Positions 33,842 through 44,439 of a stretch of 64,000 nt of DNA are shown here, in pieces. The notes beneath the pieces are model-generated. The model was not told where the DNA came from. It did no database searches and saw only the letters and a program-made list of their open reading frames with translations. Origin of the DNA: Ophioderma brevispina (taxonomy: Eukaryota > Echinodermata > Ophiuroidea > Amphilepidida > Ophiodermatidae); contig JAMKCH010084986.1 of assembly GCA_023653785.1 (NCBI GenBank), positions 94,626 to 158,625 on the forward strand. The letters are read 5' to 3'. The translations under genes were made by a program, and so were the position numbers. Every line of letters starts with the position of its first letter. Position 1 is the first letter of the stretch.

Positions 33842-35768
33842 CCTTTAGTACGTAAAAACCATGAAAGTTTGGCGATTGCAGAGTCAGTGACGATTGCAGT
33901 CTTTATATTGGCAGGCGTTGTTCAATGCAAGCAACCAAATCTAGCAATCTGTTAGGAGATAAAATGTATAAAATTAAATCAAAATATAGTATAAATCAAA
34001 GGTCATTCACAATGTACATTAAGCCACTATCAGTCATTTTTCCAAAAGCCCATTTAATAGTCTCTAATTGTTAGCGTTAGGTCGTATCAACACCTTGATA
34101 TTACTGTTCTTGTCAACAAATAGACAGTTAAAGCATTTTTTAAAAGCGGTCTTGAAGATGCCAATTGCGATTGTTTCTAGACTAAAAAAAGTCTGATCCC
34201 GACCTTTATTAGTAAACAAAAAGCATAAAAATCATAATTTTTGTGGGACAAATACGGTTCGTTTTACCGTGGTAGCTGGCTTAGCTACTTACAACAGGTC
34301 ATTACTACAAATGCAATTTCCAATACAACAGTGCAAAAAAAATGGTGCTTGATGAAAAATAGGGGGGGCGATTGGGTTACATTGAAGAAATAATTCCATC
34401 CTTTTGTTAAGGTGTGCTCTTCAGGTTATTCTTCCTCTCTCCAGGATGGTGACTTATCAACAGAACCATGGATTTGTTGTTGTTTTGTCATTTTTCCACT
34501 CATACTAACATATCGAGGGTTGACAAAACAGCAAGGACGTAACTCACTTTTTGGTTGATGGTGAGGTTTTGGTCAACCAAACAATCCGGTAACAACGACA
34601 GATTCTGAAAACATCAGACTTACTCAAGTCTACTTCCAATTGCCAATAAAGCAAAATAACACTTCACTACATCTCAATGGTGCACACTTTGTTACTAACA
34701 GAAAGACTTAACCTGAGTTACGACCTGTGATGGTAATGTATGTGGACAAACAAGAGTTGAGCTCATACTTGCAAATGCCAGAATTGCAACAGCTTTTAGC
34801 TACCTATCCCACTTATATAATGATTTCTTTAAAAATTTCCAAAGGGATGATATGCTTAAAATCTGATGAAATAATGGTCAATCATAGGCATGATGAAAGA
34901 TGTAACTCACAGATTACCGAGTTGTCATTTTACCGTCAGAAGGACGTAACTCAGCACTTAATTCTTATATTAAAGAATTAAAAATTGCCTCTTGTTTACT
35001 AAAGTGTTATATTAATGTTCGCTTACAGTACCATATATGAGCTTTATGAGATGTTTACATTTGGAGTATTTGGGTAATGAATAGATTTGTTAGGAGAAAA
35101 TATTAAAGAACATTTTCTTCAAAAGCAGTATTTTTGAGTAAGGCTTTCTGATTGTTTCAACCCTCGCTATCATACAGGATGGTGCCAAAAAAAAATCAGA
35201 GACGACACTGAAACATTTGCAAAATAGTGCACCTTGAGTTGTTAAAAAATTCAGAAAGAAATAAGGGCCAACCTATTTCGGTAATAACATGCATCCATGA
35301 TTGCAACGTTTACCCATTGACCATAATCGTCCGTCAGTGACAGAACACGGTTCAAGAGAGGGAAGCAAAGAAATACAAATTTTAATGATAGACATGCAAA
35401 AAATCAAAAATTTTAAAAGCAAAATTTTGACGACACATTTTTGAATTTTTTAGGTTTGTAGAACAATTTTGATCCAATAAAACTGCTGGAGCTGAAGCTT
35501 TTTCCCATTGTAAGGTTTATTCCGTTAAGGTTTCCGAATTTATGTGTGTCTGAAAAGGGTTGTCAGGATGAGGTCAAGTTACAGAACTCATGACAATATA
35601 TCCCAAATCTTTTAGGAATTGTAATTTCTGATTAGGTTTCTTGGGAGATTTTGCCACCAGGAATTTACTACAATGTCATTAAGGTGGTAAGCATAACAAT
35701 CTAGACATCCATATAAAAAAAACATCCAAACATTCGTAAGCAATTGGGTATATTTGTATCCTATCAAC

Positions 35769-35924
35769 GGGTAGCAACAATTTGCGCACCCACTGCAGGC
35801 GTGCACCCAGTTGAATTCAGCAGCCTTGAAGAATAAGGTGCACGTGATACTGTACTTATTCCGTCCAAGGCAGCTGAATTCAACTGGTGCGATTGCAAGG
35901 GGTGCACACATTGTGGCTACCCCG
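35769..35924. mobile_element. Foldback MITE with target-site duplication
   Basis: GGGTAGCAACAATTTGCGCA at the left pairs with the inverse of the right edge ('cacattgtggctaccc'); inner arms 'cccagttgaattcagc' and 'gctgaattcaactgg' pair well. The element is bracketed by TATCAAC (35762-35768 and 35925-35931). The related repeat copy at about 60880 has a single TATCGAC and no insert, the empty site. Confidence 0.85.
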
Positions 35925-35996
35925 TATCAACCCCAAATCCATCTAGACCACATCCCGCACCAGTAATGTAACGCCCATGTATCCCCACCGCCTGTT

Positions 35997-36523
35997 TAAG
36001 CGGCAATGGCCACATTTTCACAAACTATGAAATTTCTTCAATTTGCTCTCAAATGATAGTCTAGGCCATGGGAAGAATAGAGATTACATTTTACACAGAA
36101 AAAACATGTATAAACAGATAGGAATGTAATAAGAGGGAAAAGACATCCAGGTAAATTGTATGGGCTAATTTTAAGGTTTTCCATTACTTTAATCACAAAT
36201 GGTATTGCATGATATTATAGACTCCTACTCATTGATCAAAACCACGAAGGTCATAGACCGTTAAAAGCATTCATGCCGTGGGAAACAGGCATACGGCGTG
36301 CATTTTCTTGTGTTAAACGTCATTAACGTAGTCTGCTTGACTTAAATGTCGCGGCAACATTTAATTAATAAATCGTTCCGTTTTTACCCATAGGCGCTCA
36401 TTTGGTCTTAATCATTTCAGGTAAGGGCTAATGAAAAAGCTTTACAGCCATGCAAAAAATAACAATTTTGGAAAAAAAATCTTGAGGGCGCACTATTTTT
36501 TCAAAGTTGCCATGTCTCTTTAA
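35997..36523 (+). mobile_element. TTAA-flanked MITE, family A, copy 2
   Basis: Begins TTAAGCGGCAATGGCCACAT and ends 'catgtctctttaa'; 527 bp. Colinear with 9206-9751 and 40406-40890, including 'gatagtctaggcca' and 'gacatccaggtaa'. Confidence 0.85.
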
Positions 36524-37429
36524 CCTTCATTACACCTTTCTACGTTTTGAAATGCCATTTTTCTATGCCATCAAGATTTTCGCAACTCTAGGTGTTACCT
36601 TGTCACATGTGAGTCCTCAAAACTAACAGGACATAAAGGTCACACAAGAACTGTACATAGTACAAGTGTTAATAGTGTTAGCACAATGTTTTAGAATTTA
36701 ATGTTTTAGTTGTTAGTATACCTCCTATTAGAAAGTTCAATGAAGCACTCTCTTCAATGGACAAGAGTTTCATCCAGTACAAAACAAAAGAGGGAACTTG
36801 TTTCAGGTCCGTTACCTTCTTCCACAAAAGCGTAATAGAAAAAGTGGAGTGAATGGTCGTTTTACAAATTTGAAGGTGCCGTCTAGATACCACACCTTAC
36901 ATGTCTGTAAGCAGTTTCGCTGTTGGCGTGTAGAAAACAGGAGTGACATTGTTTCCCACGTCTTACATCCTTGTGAAGCAAATCTGCAGACATAAAAACA
37001 AAAAACTGCATTTTTTCTTGGATTCTCAGATTCAAAGATGAATCCTGGCTTTGTCTTTGCTGCTAATTAGATGTCGACTCAACTAAGGTTGATCGAGCTT
37101 CAGTGAGCGGCATCTGTCCACAACCCAAAGAGGAAATGACACACTTGTTAATCTTCCAAAAAGGGTGTTGGCCAAGGGTTGTCAACCGTCCCAATAGGGT
37201 TTCAAAAGCATTCACCGTGCCATTACCTACCCGGAAACAAAACATTCCCAACAGAGAAAGTGGCCCAATGTGAATTTGACAAGCTTTCATAATTTCTCTA
37301 ATTCCTTTAAAAAATCTTCAAAAATTGACTGGGAAAAAGTTTACGTAGCTAAGAAGAAAATGTTTTCCCATGAACTTCACATTTTCTTTAAAGTGCTTTC
37401 ACCGTTTCAAAAAAAAATTTCTGAATGTT
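36524..37429. other. Open frames, unresolved
   Basis: At 37063-37290 both strands read protein-like text (minus 'VGNGTVNAFETLLGRL', plus 'GICPQPKEEMTHLLIFQKG'). No splice signal decides between them and no family is recognised. The rest is AT-rich. Confidence 0.25.
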
Positions 37430-37726
37430 GCACTTTTGTGGGCCGCCGCTATAGATGGGCAGGACACTTAGCAATCTGTTGATGCGTTGTGTATGTGTGG
37501 ATGGTGTATGTGTGTGGATATGTGTGGATGTTATTGTGTGTCACTAAATTAATTTTTTTAAAATGGGCCTCAATTGAAACCAAACTTTCTTTCATAGGTG
37601 CACAATGGGATCCCTCATATGTTGATGAGGTCAAAGGTCATGGCCAAGGTCAAAAGGTCATGGGCGGACCACAGCTTACATTCTGATTATAGACGAGCGC
37701 GAAAGCCGAGAACCGCGAAATTCTAG
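37430..37726 (+). mobile_element. RGGTCA-rich repeat, best-kept 3' end
   Basis: From 'gtgggccgccgctat' to 'cgcgaaagccgagaaccgcg' and a final CTAG|T at 37726. It carries an exact AGGTCAAAGGTCA (37628-37640) and, seven bases on, AGGTCAAAAGGTCA (37647-37660). Same family as 620-1080. Confidence 0.6.
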
Positions 37727-38028
37727 TTTGGTTACTGCAGTCATTGTTCTTCACCTGAGTGAAATGAGAATGAGCAAAAATATTTAATAAGTCTAAATGA
37801 TAGTTCTAAATAAACCCATACGTTTTGCGTTACACTTTAACTATAAAAAAATAGACAAAACAGGACAACGGTGTGGCTTATTATTTGACCTAAGATTTGA
37901 AAACTACTTGGTACTCTAGTTGGTAAAATGAGTAGATAATAATCCTAGAGGTATCCAATTGGATGCTAGATAGGAAAGGATTAGTTTCTACTCCTCACTT
38001 AAGACTTATGGTGCGTAATTTCACCCTA

Positions 38029-38133
38029 TTAAGGTATAAAATCTTCGGCCAACTCGAAGTCCAAGTCTGTGGGGGTCAGATGGTCGCTATTCTGCGCACC
38101 GTTTTGATCTGCCGGTGATCTCAACTCCAGGGG
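38029..38133 (-). CDS. Candidate terminal exon, acidic C-terminus
   Basis: After an acceptor ('tattttcaataattcaaag') the frame runs 34 codons in phase 0 to a TAA: 'ADQNGAQNSDHLTPTDLDF' then 'ELAEDFIP'. Natural composition with no competing open frame of that quality. Function unknown; the acidic/hydrophobic end could be a short docking motif (inference). Confidence 0.5.
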   Translation of the reverse strand, partial: PLELRSPADQNGAQNSDHLTPTDLDFELAEDFIP

Positions 38134-38629
38134 CTTTGAATTATTGAAAATATTCTGACAACCATATAAAAAATTCAGAATTTTTGTCAAGATTTTGATT
38201 TTTACGTGTCAACCAATGGGCAACATGCTGAATTTGGATTTCTTGCCGCCCTCCCCTGGGTTAGATTTTAGGGGGTGGGGCAAGAGTTGGGTGGGACACA
38301 GCTTAAAAAAGTCCAGGTAAAAAACTTGTGTGGTTAAATAAAGTGATAAATTCTAAATAATTTAATGGGAATTTCAACACAGAATAAAGTCATTATGTAA
38401 TTTTCATTTGTAACACATTACATTTAATTTCTTCAATTGACCAATCTTGTTACATTCAACTATTTCTACTTAAATTTGACAAGAAGAATCTAGTAAAGTC
38501 CAATAGTACACGGTAATGTGACTATAGATGTTTTTAGGAGTGAAGGAATAGAGGTTATTGTGTTTCAGATTAGCGGCAATCTTTGGGGGAAAGTAAAATC
38601 TGAGGCCTGCAGAAACTATACATTCACAC

Positions 38630-38706
38630 TGCTTTGCACTTGGAACCCACAATTGAATTTGTCTGGGTGAGTTATTGTTGAGCTCAGGAAGATGGCCGCT
38701 AATCTG
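38630..38706 (-). CDS. Candidate internal exon upstream of 38133
   Basis: 77 bases between 'gcatcccgtgtttcag' and GCA|GTGTGA. It contains 'ISGHLPELNNNSPRQIQLWV'. It ends with two bases over, whereas the exon at 38133 begins in phase 0, so at least one more exon, or another donor, is needed if they belong together. Confidence 0.35.
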
Positions 38707-38719
38707 CTGAAACACGGGA

Positions 38720-40065
38720 TGCTCAGAGGCTATATCAACTAAGAGTAACCTGGACTAATATATCGAGGGCCTCCTAGAAATTTTAATTTATTCCCTTTCA
38801 AAAACACCATGACAAATAGGTATATAATTATGGGAAATAAAGTTAGTTAAAGTTTCTTTCATAAACACCGGATAGATCTTCTGCATGTTATTTGATTTGC
38901 TTATTTTATTGCGATGGTAATCCATTGTATTTTTTTGGCTTCTGTATACCATTAACGGGCAAATTTGCCCGCAAATTACAGACATAATCAATCAATCAAA
39001 TTGATTTCACTCAACAATCAACATATACCCAATCATAATTGGCCACAATAAGAAAATAATGGCGATTGAGATGCAGAACACTGCTAAACGCATGGGGGAG
39101 TTGCAGTGCCTTGAAATCATAGGTTACAAACATGATGCATGAACATTACCAGGAACTCTTATTAATAATATGAATGCAAAAATTACAATAAGATCATGTA
39201 TATTGCGAAATGTGAAAATAATAATAATTTGATTGTAACAAGACTAGTTACACTGGAGAAATTGTCCTGGATTTAAAAACAGGCAAAAAGATTTGTGTAA
39301 ATATAAGCAAACGTATGAGCACAAAATTAAAAAAAGACAAAGGACGAAGTTGTACGACTAATATCGAGAAATGACTAGACAGGCAAAGAAGAACAGACGA
39401 CTGTATGTTCCCATTTTCATGTGAAAAAAACACATTTGACACAATATAATGATGCCCCCAAATCTCTGCGTTGAAGCTATCAATTACTTTGATTAGTAAT
39501 GGCTGGGCTGATTGAAAATTAAAGACCACTTGTTGAAATCATGATAAAAAAGTTTAAAAACACATCATACTTGAAACCGGGCTACACAAATGAAATATAC
39601 ATGATTTTTCAATCCATCGATTCATTGTGAATCTCCATGCAGTGACCATTTAAATTGACTGGTATCAAAGGAAATTCATGTAAGCAAGACATGTTGATGG
39701 GTTGATGGTAGAATTTTTTTTTCATTGTTTGTCAAATTTATGATGTCGTTCCACTTTAGAATTCAGGTCAATTCATTAAAAATCAAAATAGTATAAATCT
39801 CATTTTTGTCTTTAACATTTTTATGGGTGGCCAATTTTATTTTTTTTTATGCGCTTATCGTAAGAAAAGAAAAATTACAGTAATTGTCAGATTGAAAAAT
39901 TATTTCACGTATTAGGCTCTTCAGGTGATTTAATTTCCTGAAGGAGGCTTGATTTATTTAAAATATTTGAACTTTTAAAAATGTTATGAATGGAATTTAT
40001 TGTGGTGGTGTTAAATAAGGTTTACATGTTTTGCTTAATACATGACATAATGACACGATTTATAA
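38720..40065. other. No gene seen
   Basis: AT-rich. The 93-codon minus frame 39248-39529 is Phe/Leu/Ile-rich, as AT-rich chance frames are. Confidence 0.4.
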
Positions 40066-40113
40066 CAGTTCCGTTGTGGAGTGTCGTTAAATTTTAATTA
40101 CTCACTCACTCAC
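40066..40113 (+). mobile_element. LINE-like 3' tail
   Basis: 'gtgtcgttaaattttaatta' followed by an ACTC microsatellite (40100-40113). The same join occurs at 42340-42371. A conserved tail ending in a short tandem repeat is typical of some CR1-type LINE 3' ends (family knowledge); the assignment is inference. Confidence 0.45.
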
Positions 40114-40405
40114 GACATAGGGGGAAAACCAGGGGAGATAGGGAGTTATAAGCTCGCCCCTTTTAATTAAGGACTAAAGTTGAGGATGTACCTGTCTTTG
40201 TTTGAACTTTAATAAACCATTTGGAAGTATTCTTTCATTACCGTACCAGTATAAGATGTATTGTTTGATCATTGCTAAAAAATTACAATTCATTTGTAGG
40301 AATTGTTTTCATACATTGGACGGGTCCCCACAATTCTAGAGGTTCATTGCAATAGCAAGTAACCCCCACATTAGTCACTACATTAATCTCCATGCAAAAT
40401 TATCT

Positions 40406-40890
40406 TTAAAGCGCGGCACTAGGCACATTTTCCACAAATATGAAATTTCTTCATTTGCTCTCAAATGATAGTCTAGGCCATTGGAGAAACAGAGATATAT
40501 TTGACCAAATAAAAATAAAACATACCCAAAAAAAACAGATAGGGAATTGAATGAGGATAAAGACATCCATTCACTTTAATTATTACAATGAACATTTTTG
40601 ACTCGTACTCATGATATTAAAACACACAAAGGTTATAGACCAGTCAAACCGTGTGCCTAGCGTGGGAAACATGCTTGCGTGCATGTTTCTTGTGTTTAAA
40701 CGCCTTGTGAAATTCGCGTCGCAGGGACGTTAAATTACAAAGTAGTTCAGTTTTACCCATAAGGAAGCTGATTTGGGTCTAATCATTTTGGGTGAGGGCT
40801 TGTGTATATAAAGCTTTACAACCATGCAAAAAAATATCGATTTTGAAAAACTCTTGAGGGTGCACTATTTGAAGTGCCAGTGCTCTTGAA
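40406..40890 (+). mobile_element. TTAA-flanked MITE, family A, copy 3
   Basis: Starts TTAAAGCGCGGCACTAGGCA; the right end is decayed to 'gtgctcttgaa'. 485 bp, shorter by internal deletion around 40560-40590. Shares 'caaatgatagtctaggcca' and 'aggaagctgatttgg' with the other two copies. Confidence 0.8.
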
Positions 40891-41560
40891 CTTTCATATT
40901 ATCAACATGCTCTTCAAAATTGCACATGCTTCATGAAAGACAACTTTTTTAGCCGTAAACAAATGAACATTCACCAAGGTACGTTGTTGAATTCAGGGTA
41001 CTCTTGTATCCCGAAAAGTACGTTTAATATCCTATGATAGATTAAAGCCCCATTTTTAAATTTCATTTAAAAAGTATGGTTTTTGTTAGAAAAAAAGCTG
41101 AAACTATCTTTTTGATATCAAAAATACCGTTCATTAAACATGTATCAATCAATATTTTGTACATTGTCAGGCTTTTCGATCTGATTTTTTTCAGTAGTTC
41201 ATTTCCTGAAGTTATCCACGTAATTTTACATAATAAATATGGGTACAGTAAATTCCCGGGACACACGCTTAGATATTTTTGCATTCTTCTTTGCACCACA
41301 AAAATAAAAACATTGTAAAAACAATCTTTTTTAATGTTCTCTTCTTTGGTGTTATTTGATGTGAGCCATTCCCACATCTGATGCAGCCCTTGTGTTTCTC
41401 ATCAAAAAAACTTTGTTGGAAAGAGGTGTGATAACAGACTCCTGGCGCTCAGCTATTTACCTCATCAGAGTAATTGAGCCACTTTAGGTATTCAAACCTG
41501 TTCCGTCTCTTACGGTTATCAAAGATCATCCAACTTCATACTCCAATGTCCTGTGCTTCG
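40891..41560. other. No gene seen
   Basis: AT-rich. Overlapping Phe/Ile/Lys-rich frames on both strands at 41063-41377 look like chance. Confidence 0.4.
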
Positions 41561-41564
41561 CTTG

Positions 41565-42371
41565 GGTGTTAGCAGACTGGGATGTGGTGCCTGAGATCTG
41601 CGGTGCCGTTCCTGGGGTGGATGTGCATGTAGGGTAGAAAGTGGTGCTTGTTGGAGCTTTCACTTAACTGTTCAGTCTGGGGTTGTCTGTTGTATGTTTG
41701 CTGTGTGGGAAGTTGTGGAATGTGGTTGCAATGGTTTGTGTTATTAGCCATCTTGTCTGTAGGCGCTACTGGCAGCTGATGATTCTGAGAGTGTTGTCAG
41801 GGTCCAGGGTGTCCAGGGGTGTGTTGTTGGTGTTGCGTGCATGTGAGGGGGTGGGTAGCTGTGTGGGGTGTGGTATGTCTAGGACTGTACAATGTGGTAT
41901 TGTTTGTAGAGGTAGTATCATGGTTATGGGTGGTGCTATCATGGTTGTTGGGTGGCTTAGAGGTGTGGTGATGGTCGGGGGGCGTGTGTGTATATCGGTG
42001 GAGGCTGTTGGTGATTGATAGTGCTGTAGGCAGTGAGTAGTGATCCTCGCTTCGAAGGGAGGTGGGAGGTTGGGTGTCGGCTCGGTCAGTGAAGGGGCGT
42101 CGCTCCATGGTGAAGTTTGATATAAGCTCCATCGGTGAAGTGGATGCCGGTGCTGTCGGGGAGTGGATATCAGTTCTGTGGTGAGTGGGAAGTTGGAGGT
42201 TGCTTTGTCATGGTAGGATGACCATTTTGTGTTATTGTGTTATCCAATGATGCCTTGGAGAATGGTCCTGAACTACATTTCATGGTTTGTACAGTTGTGT
42301 GTTATAGTGGTGGGTGATCCCTCTATTGGTGTTGAGTTGTCGTTAAATCTTTATACTCACTCACTCACTCT
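41565..42371 (+). mobile_element. GT-rich block, probable truncated LINE 3' part
   Basis: Sharp strand bias: the plus strand is G/T-rich, the minus C/A-rich. It ends 'tcgttaaatctttat' plus ACTC repeats (42355-42371), the same tail as at 40066. The minus-strand His/Thr/Pro-rich frames (41569-41751, 41797-42132) and the plus Val/Gly-rich frame (41683-42018) reflect this bias. A 5'-truncated retroelement in plus orientation is the best reading. Confidence 0.4.
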
Positions 42372-42868
42372 AATTGGTGTTGCTGTGGTGGCAATGCAGA
42401 GTTTTTTGCGGGAAAAATAAGTGGAAAGCCATTGGAATGCCACTGCCGTGCTTCTCCAACACATCTTGTGTTTGTAAATTACCCCCCCACCATCCTTCAT
42501 ACATTTTAAGTCACGGTGGGGCCCCAAACTTTGTTATGTTGTCACTGTCGTCTTTGTGGATATAAGTATATCATATTTGTCATCGATGGAGTCAAAAGAT
42601 TTCCAAAGAGAGTAGGCAGTCTCTGATACTGTGCACGCTTTCTAGCTGTTTTGTCTTCAAGGTATTGAGTGTTATAGGCGTGTTGCTTCTTGTTAATCAT
42701 CTGAAGATAATGAATGAAAAAGGACTTTATAATTCAACAAAGATAGCACCTAGTCACTCACAAAGGATAACAGGAATTATGCAGTGCATAATTAAGATTT
42801 CTCTCCCCTACTATGGTTGAGTCACATTTTATTGAAAATATGCAAATGAGCTCATTGATATTTCTAAA

Positions 42869-42930
42869 TAAGCCAAGCACATATCTCAAGGCTGCTAAAT
42901 AAGCCAAGCACATATCTCAAGGCTGCATGC
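42869..42930 (+). repeat. 31-bp perfect tandem duplication
   Basis: 'aaataagccaagcacatat' then 'ctcaaggctgc' is present twice in a row, without differences. Confidence 0.95.
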
Positions 42931-42959
42931 CTCATAGTTAAAAACTGACTAACGACCTG

Positions 42960-43660
42960 CTACCCAGCAAGTTTGAACATAACACATCCAACTCAAGGTA
43001 ATTAACCAAGCACCCATTTCCTTTAATTATTCAAGCAGTATTAATCTCAAGGCCAGTGGCCAAGCACCTGATCCCAAGGCTAACTTAAGTCATGATTACT
43101 AGCATTATATACTACATCCAACTCAAGGTAATTGACCAAGCACCCTTTTTTGATTTACCCTAGCAGTATTAAACTCAAGGCCAGGGGCCAAGCACCTGGA
43201 TTCCCAAGGTTCTACCTTAAAGGTCCCAGGAAATTGCAAATAGAATTGAATCAAGTCACCCCCCCCCAAGGCGGGGCTGGAAAAGATTCAAATTTGGGTT
43301 GGTGCCTGTGACATCAATTGGGTTGCTATTGATTTTTGAGAGAGTAACAGAAACTTCCAGGTTGACTGGTGTGAATTATTTCATTGACACTGACTGAAAA
43401 TCAATAATGATCAATAAATAGAGCTGTCACTGGTAGGGTATTCTTTTTTCCTGTGGCCCTGTTTATTGGAATGGAATGCCACATAAAAGATTTGGAGTAG
43501 TAGGTTTTAATATCATTCTGGGACCTTTAAGTCATGATTCTAGCATTATATACTACATCCAACTCAAGGGGGGTAATTGACCAAGCACCCTTTTCTTTTG
43601 ATTACCCTGGCAGGATTAAAACTCAAGGCCAAATGGGCCAAGAACATGATACCAAGGCTA
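42960..43660 (+). repeat. Diverged tandem units, 'ccaagcacc' family
   Basis: Three units carry 'atccaactcaagg', 'gtaattgaccaagcaccc', 'agcagtatta', 'ctcaaggcca' and 'ccaaggct': about 42985-43088, 43110-43220 and 43553-43660. The linker 'ttaagtcatgatt' then 'tatactacatccaactc' joins them. A MITE splits the second linker. Confidence 0.8.
43221..43526 (+). mobile_element. TTAA-inserted MITE, family E, with known empty site
   Basis: AGGTCCCAGG...CTGGGACCT, 306 bp, between two TTAA copies (43217-43220 and 43527-43530). The neighbouring tandem unit has the same linker with one TTAA and no insert (43085-43088, 'aacttaagtcatgatt'). This shows directly that the target was TTAA and was duplicated on insertion, as in piggyBac-type transposition (family knowledge). 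Confidence 0.92.
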
Positions 43661-44026
43661 TTTTAATACCACGCACACAACCTCCAATTTCTCGCCAAAT
43701 AACCCACTGCTCCTTATTTGTGCAAGCATCACGCTTGAGGAATGGCTTTCGAAGCCTTCACTGCGAAGCCAAGGAATGTAGTATTTTTGAGGGGGAGGGG
43801 GGGCGGGGGGACAAATAAAAGGGGGAAAGAGATCCTAGGCAGTACTGCAATACACATCCAAACACCTCTGCTGCAGACACATTGTGATGTGAGAACAATA
43901 TGGATGCCCAACCACCTTCCAAAGGAAAGACACATCCTCCAAGACCAGGGGGAGGAGGACATGCAAGATTGCTCTAATCAAAGTTAAAATGTAATGGATA
44001 CATTTAACTCTAAATGTATGATACCG
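43661..44026. other. Coding candidates, unresolved
   Basis: After 'aacacctctgctgcag' (43875) a short frame opens at an ATG reading 'MDAQPPSKGKTHPPRPGGGG', while another frame reads 'PNHLPKERHILQDQGEED'. One may be a small exon on the plus strand. G-runs at 43790-43825. Confidence 0.25.
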
Positions 44027-44390
44027 CTGACAAAACCCATCCTGTGATATGTCAAGAACTAAATTCCAAAAATATTTTTAGAGTAGAAAAAGTTACCAAC
44101 AAATTCGGTAAGAAAAAGACACAAAGTTTGCTATGAAAATTGATGACAGTTATCAGCTTTCCATTGCAATGTACAGTAAAACCACTTATTTATACAGTAC
44201 TGTCATACAGGACCAAAAAATCGTGTTTTAAAGCAACACAAAATCAGAGTCGCTCTAGTGTGATTGTTGCTGTCTGATCATCTGTTCCCTTCTGGCCTCA
44301 TCTTCTAGCTGTATTAGCATCTTCCATCCCTCTTCGTTCAAGTGCTCGTCTGTCAGTTTGTTCTTTTCTCTCCATCATCATCTTCCACTT
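44027..44390 (-). mobile_element. Large interspersed repeat, fragment (copy C)
   Basis: Colinear with 55875-56014 plus 58057-58250 of copy B: 'cctgtgatatgtcaagaact', 'aaaagtta', 'aattcggtaa', 'acagtactgtc', 'gtgtgattgttgctgtctga'. In copy B about 2 kb is inserted at the point corresponding to about 44190. On the minus strand the shared part reads 'KMLIQLEDEARREQMIRQQQ' before a stop. Confidence 0.75.
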
Positions 44391-44438
44391 CAGAGGTGCC
44401 AACCTCTTGATCCAGATGCTTTGGTGGTTCAGATGTAC
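44353..44438 (-). CDS. Candidate terminal exon, acidic
   Basis: After 'tttttttccaaccgattcatcag' (good pyrimidine tract) the frame takes one base from upstream and runs 27 codons to TGA: 'P.HLDQEVGTSEVEDDDGEK' style text. It overlaps the edge of the repeat fragment 44027-44390, where a second frame is also open, so it could belong to the repeat. Confidence 0.4.
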
Positions 44439-44439
44439 C

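Larger units (their letters stand above)
33545..35990 (-). mobile_element. Large interspersed repeat, copy A
   Basis: Blocks shared in the same order with 54240-60930: 33612-33925 with 54262-54600 ('tggctttgatta', 'cttacgctcaag', 'tgggaggat'); about 34430-34520 with 58230-58315 ('tggatttgttg'); about 35180-35310 with 58328-58440 ('acactgaaacatttgcaaaa'); about 35440-35990 with 60005-60930 ('gtttccgaatt', 'cacatcccgcac'). The pieces between the blocks differ, as if each copy took its own insertions. Coding sense appears to be the minus strand. Confidence 0.65.

Noticed and set aside
41797..42132. His/Thr/Pro-rich 111-codon minus frame as a gene
   Set aside because: Explained by the CA-rich strand bias of the GT-rich block, which ends in a LINE-like tail on the other strand.
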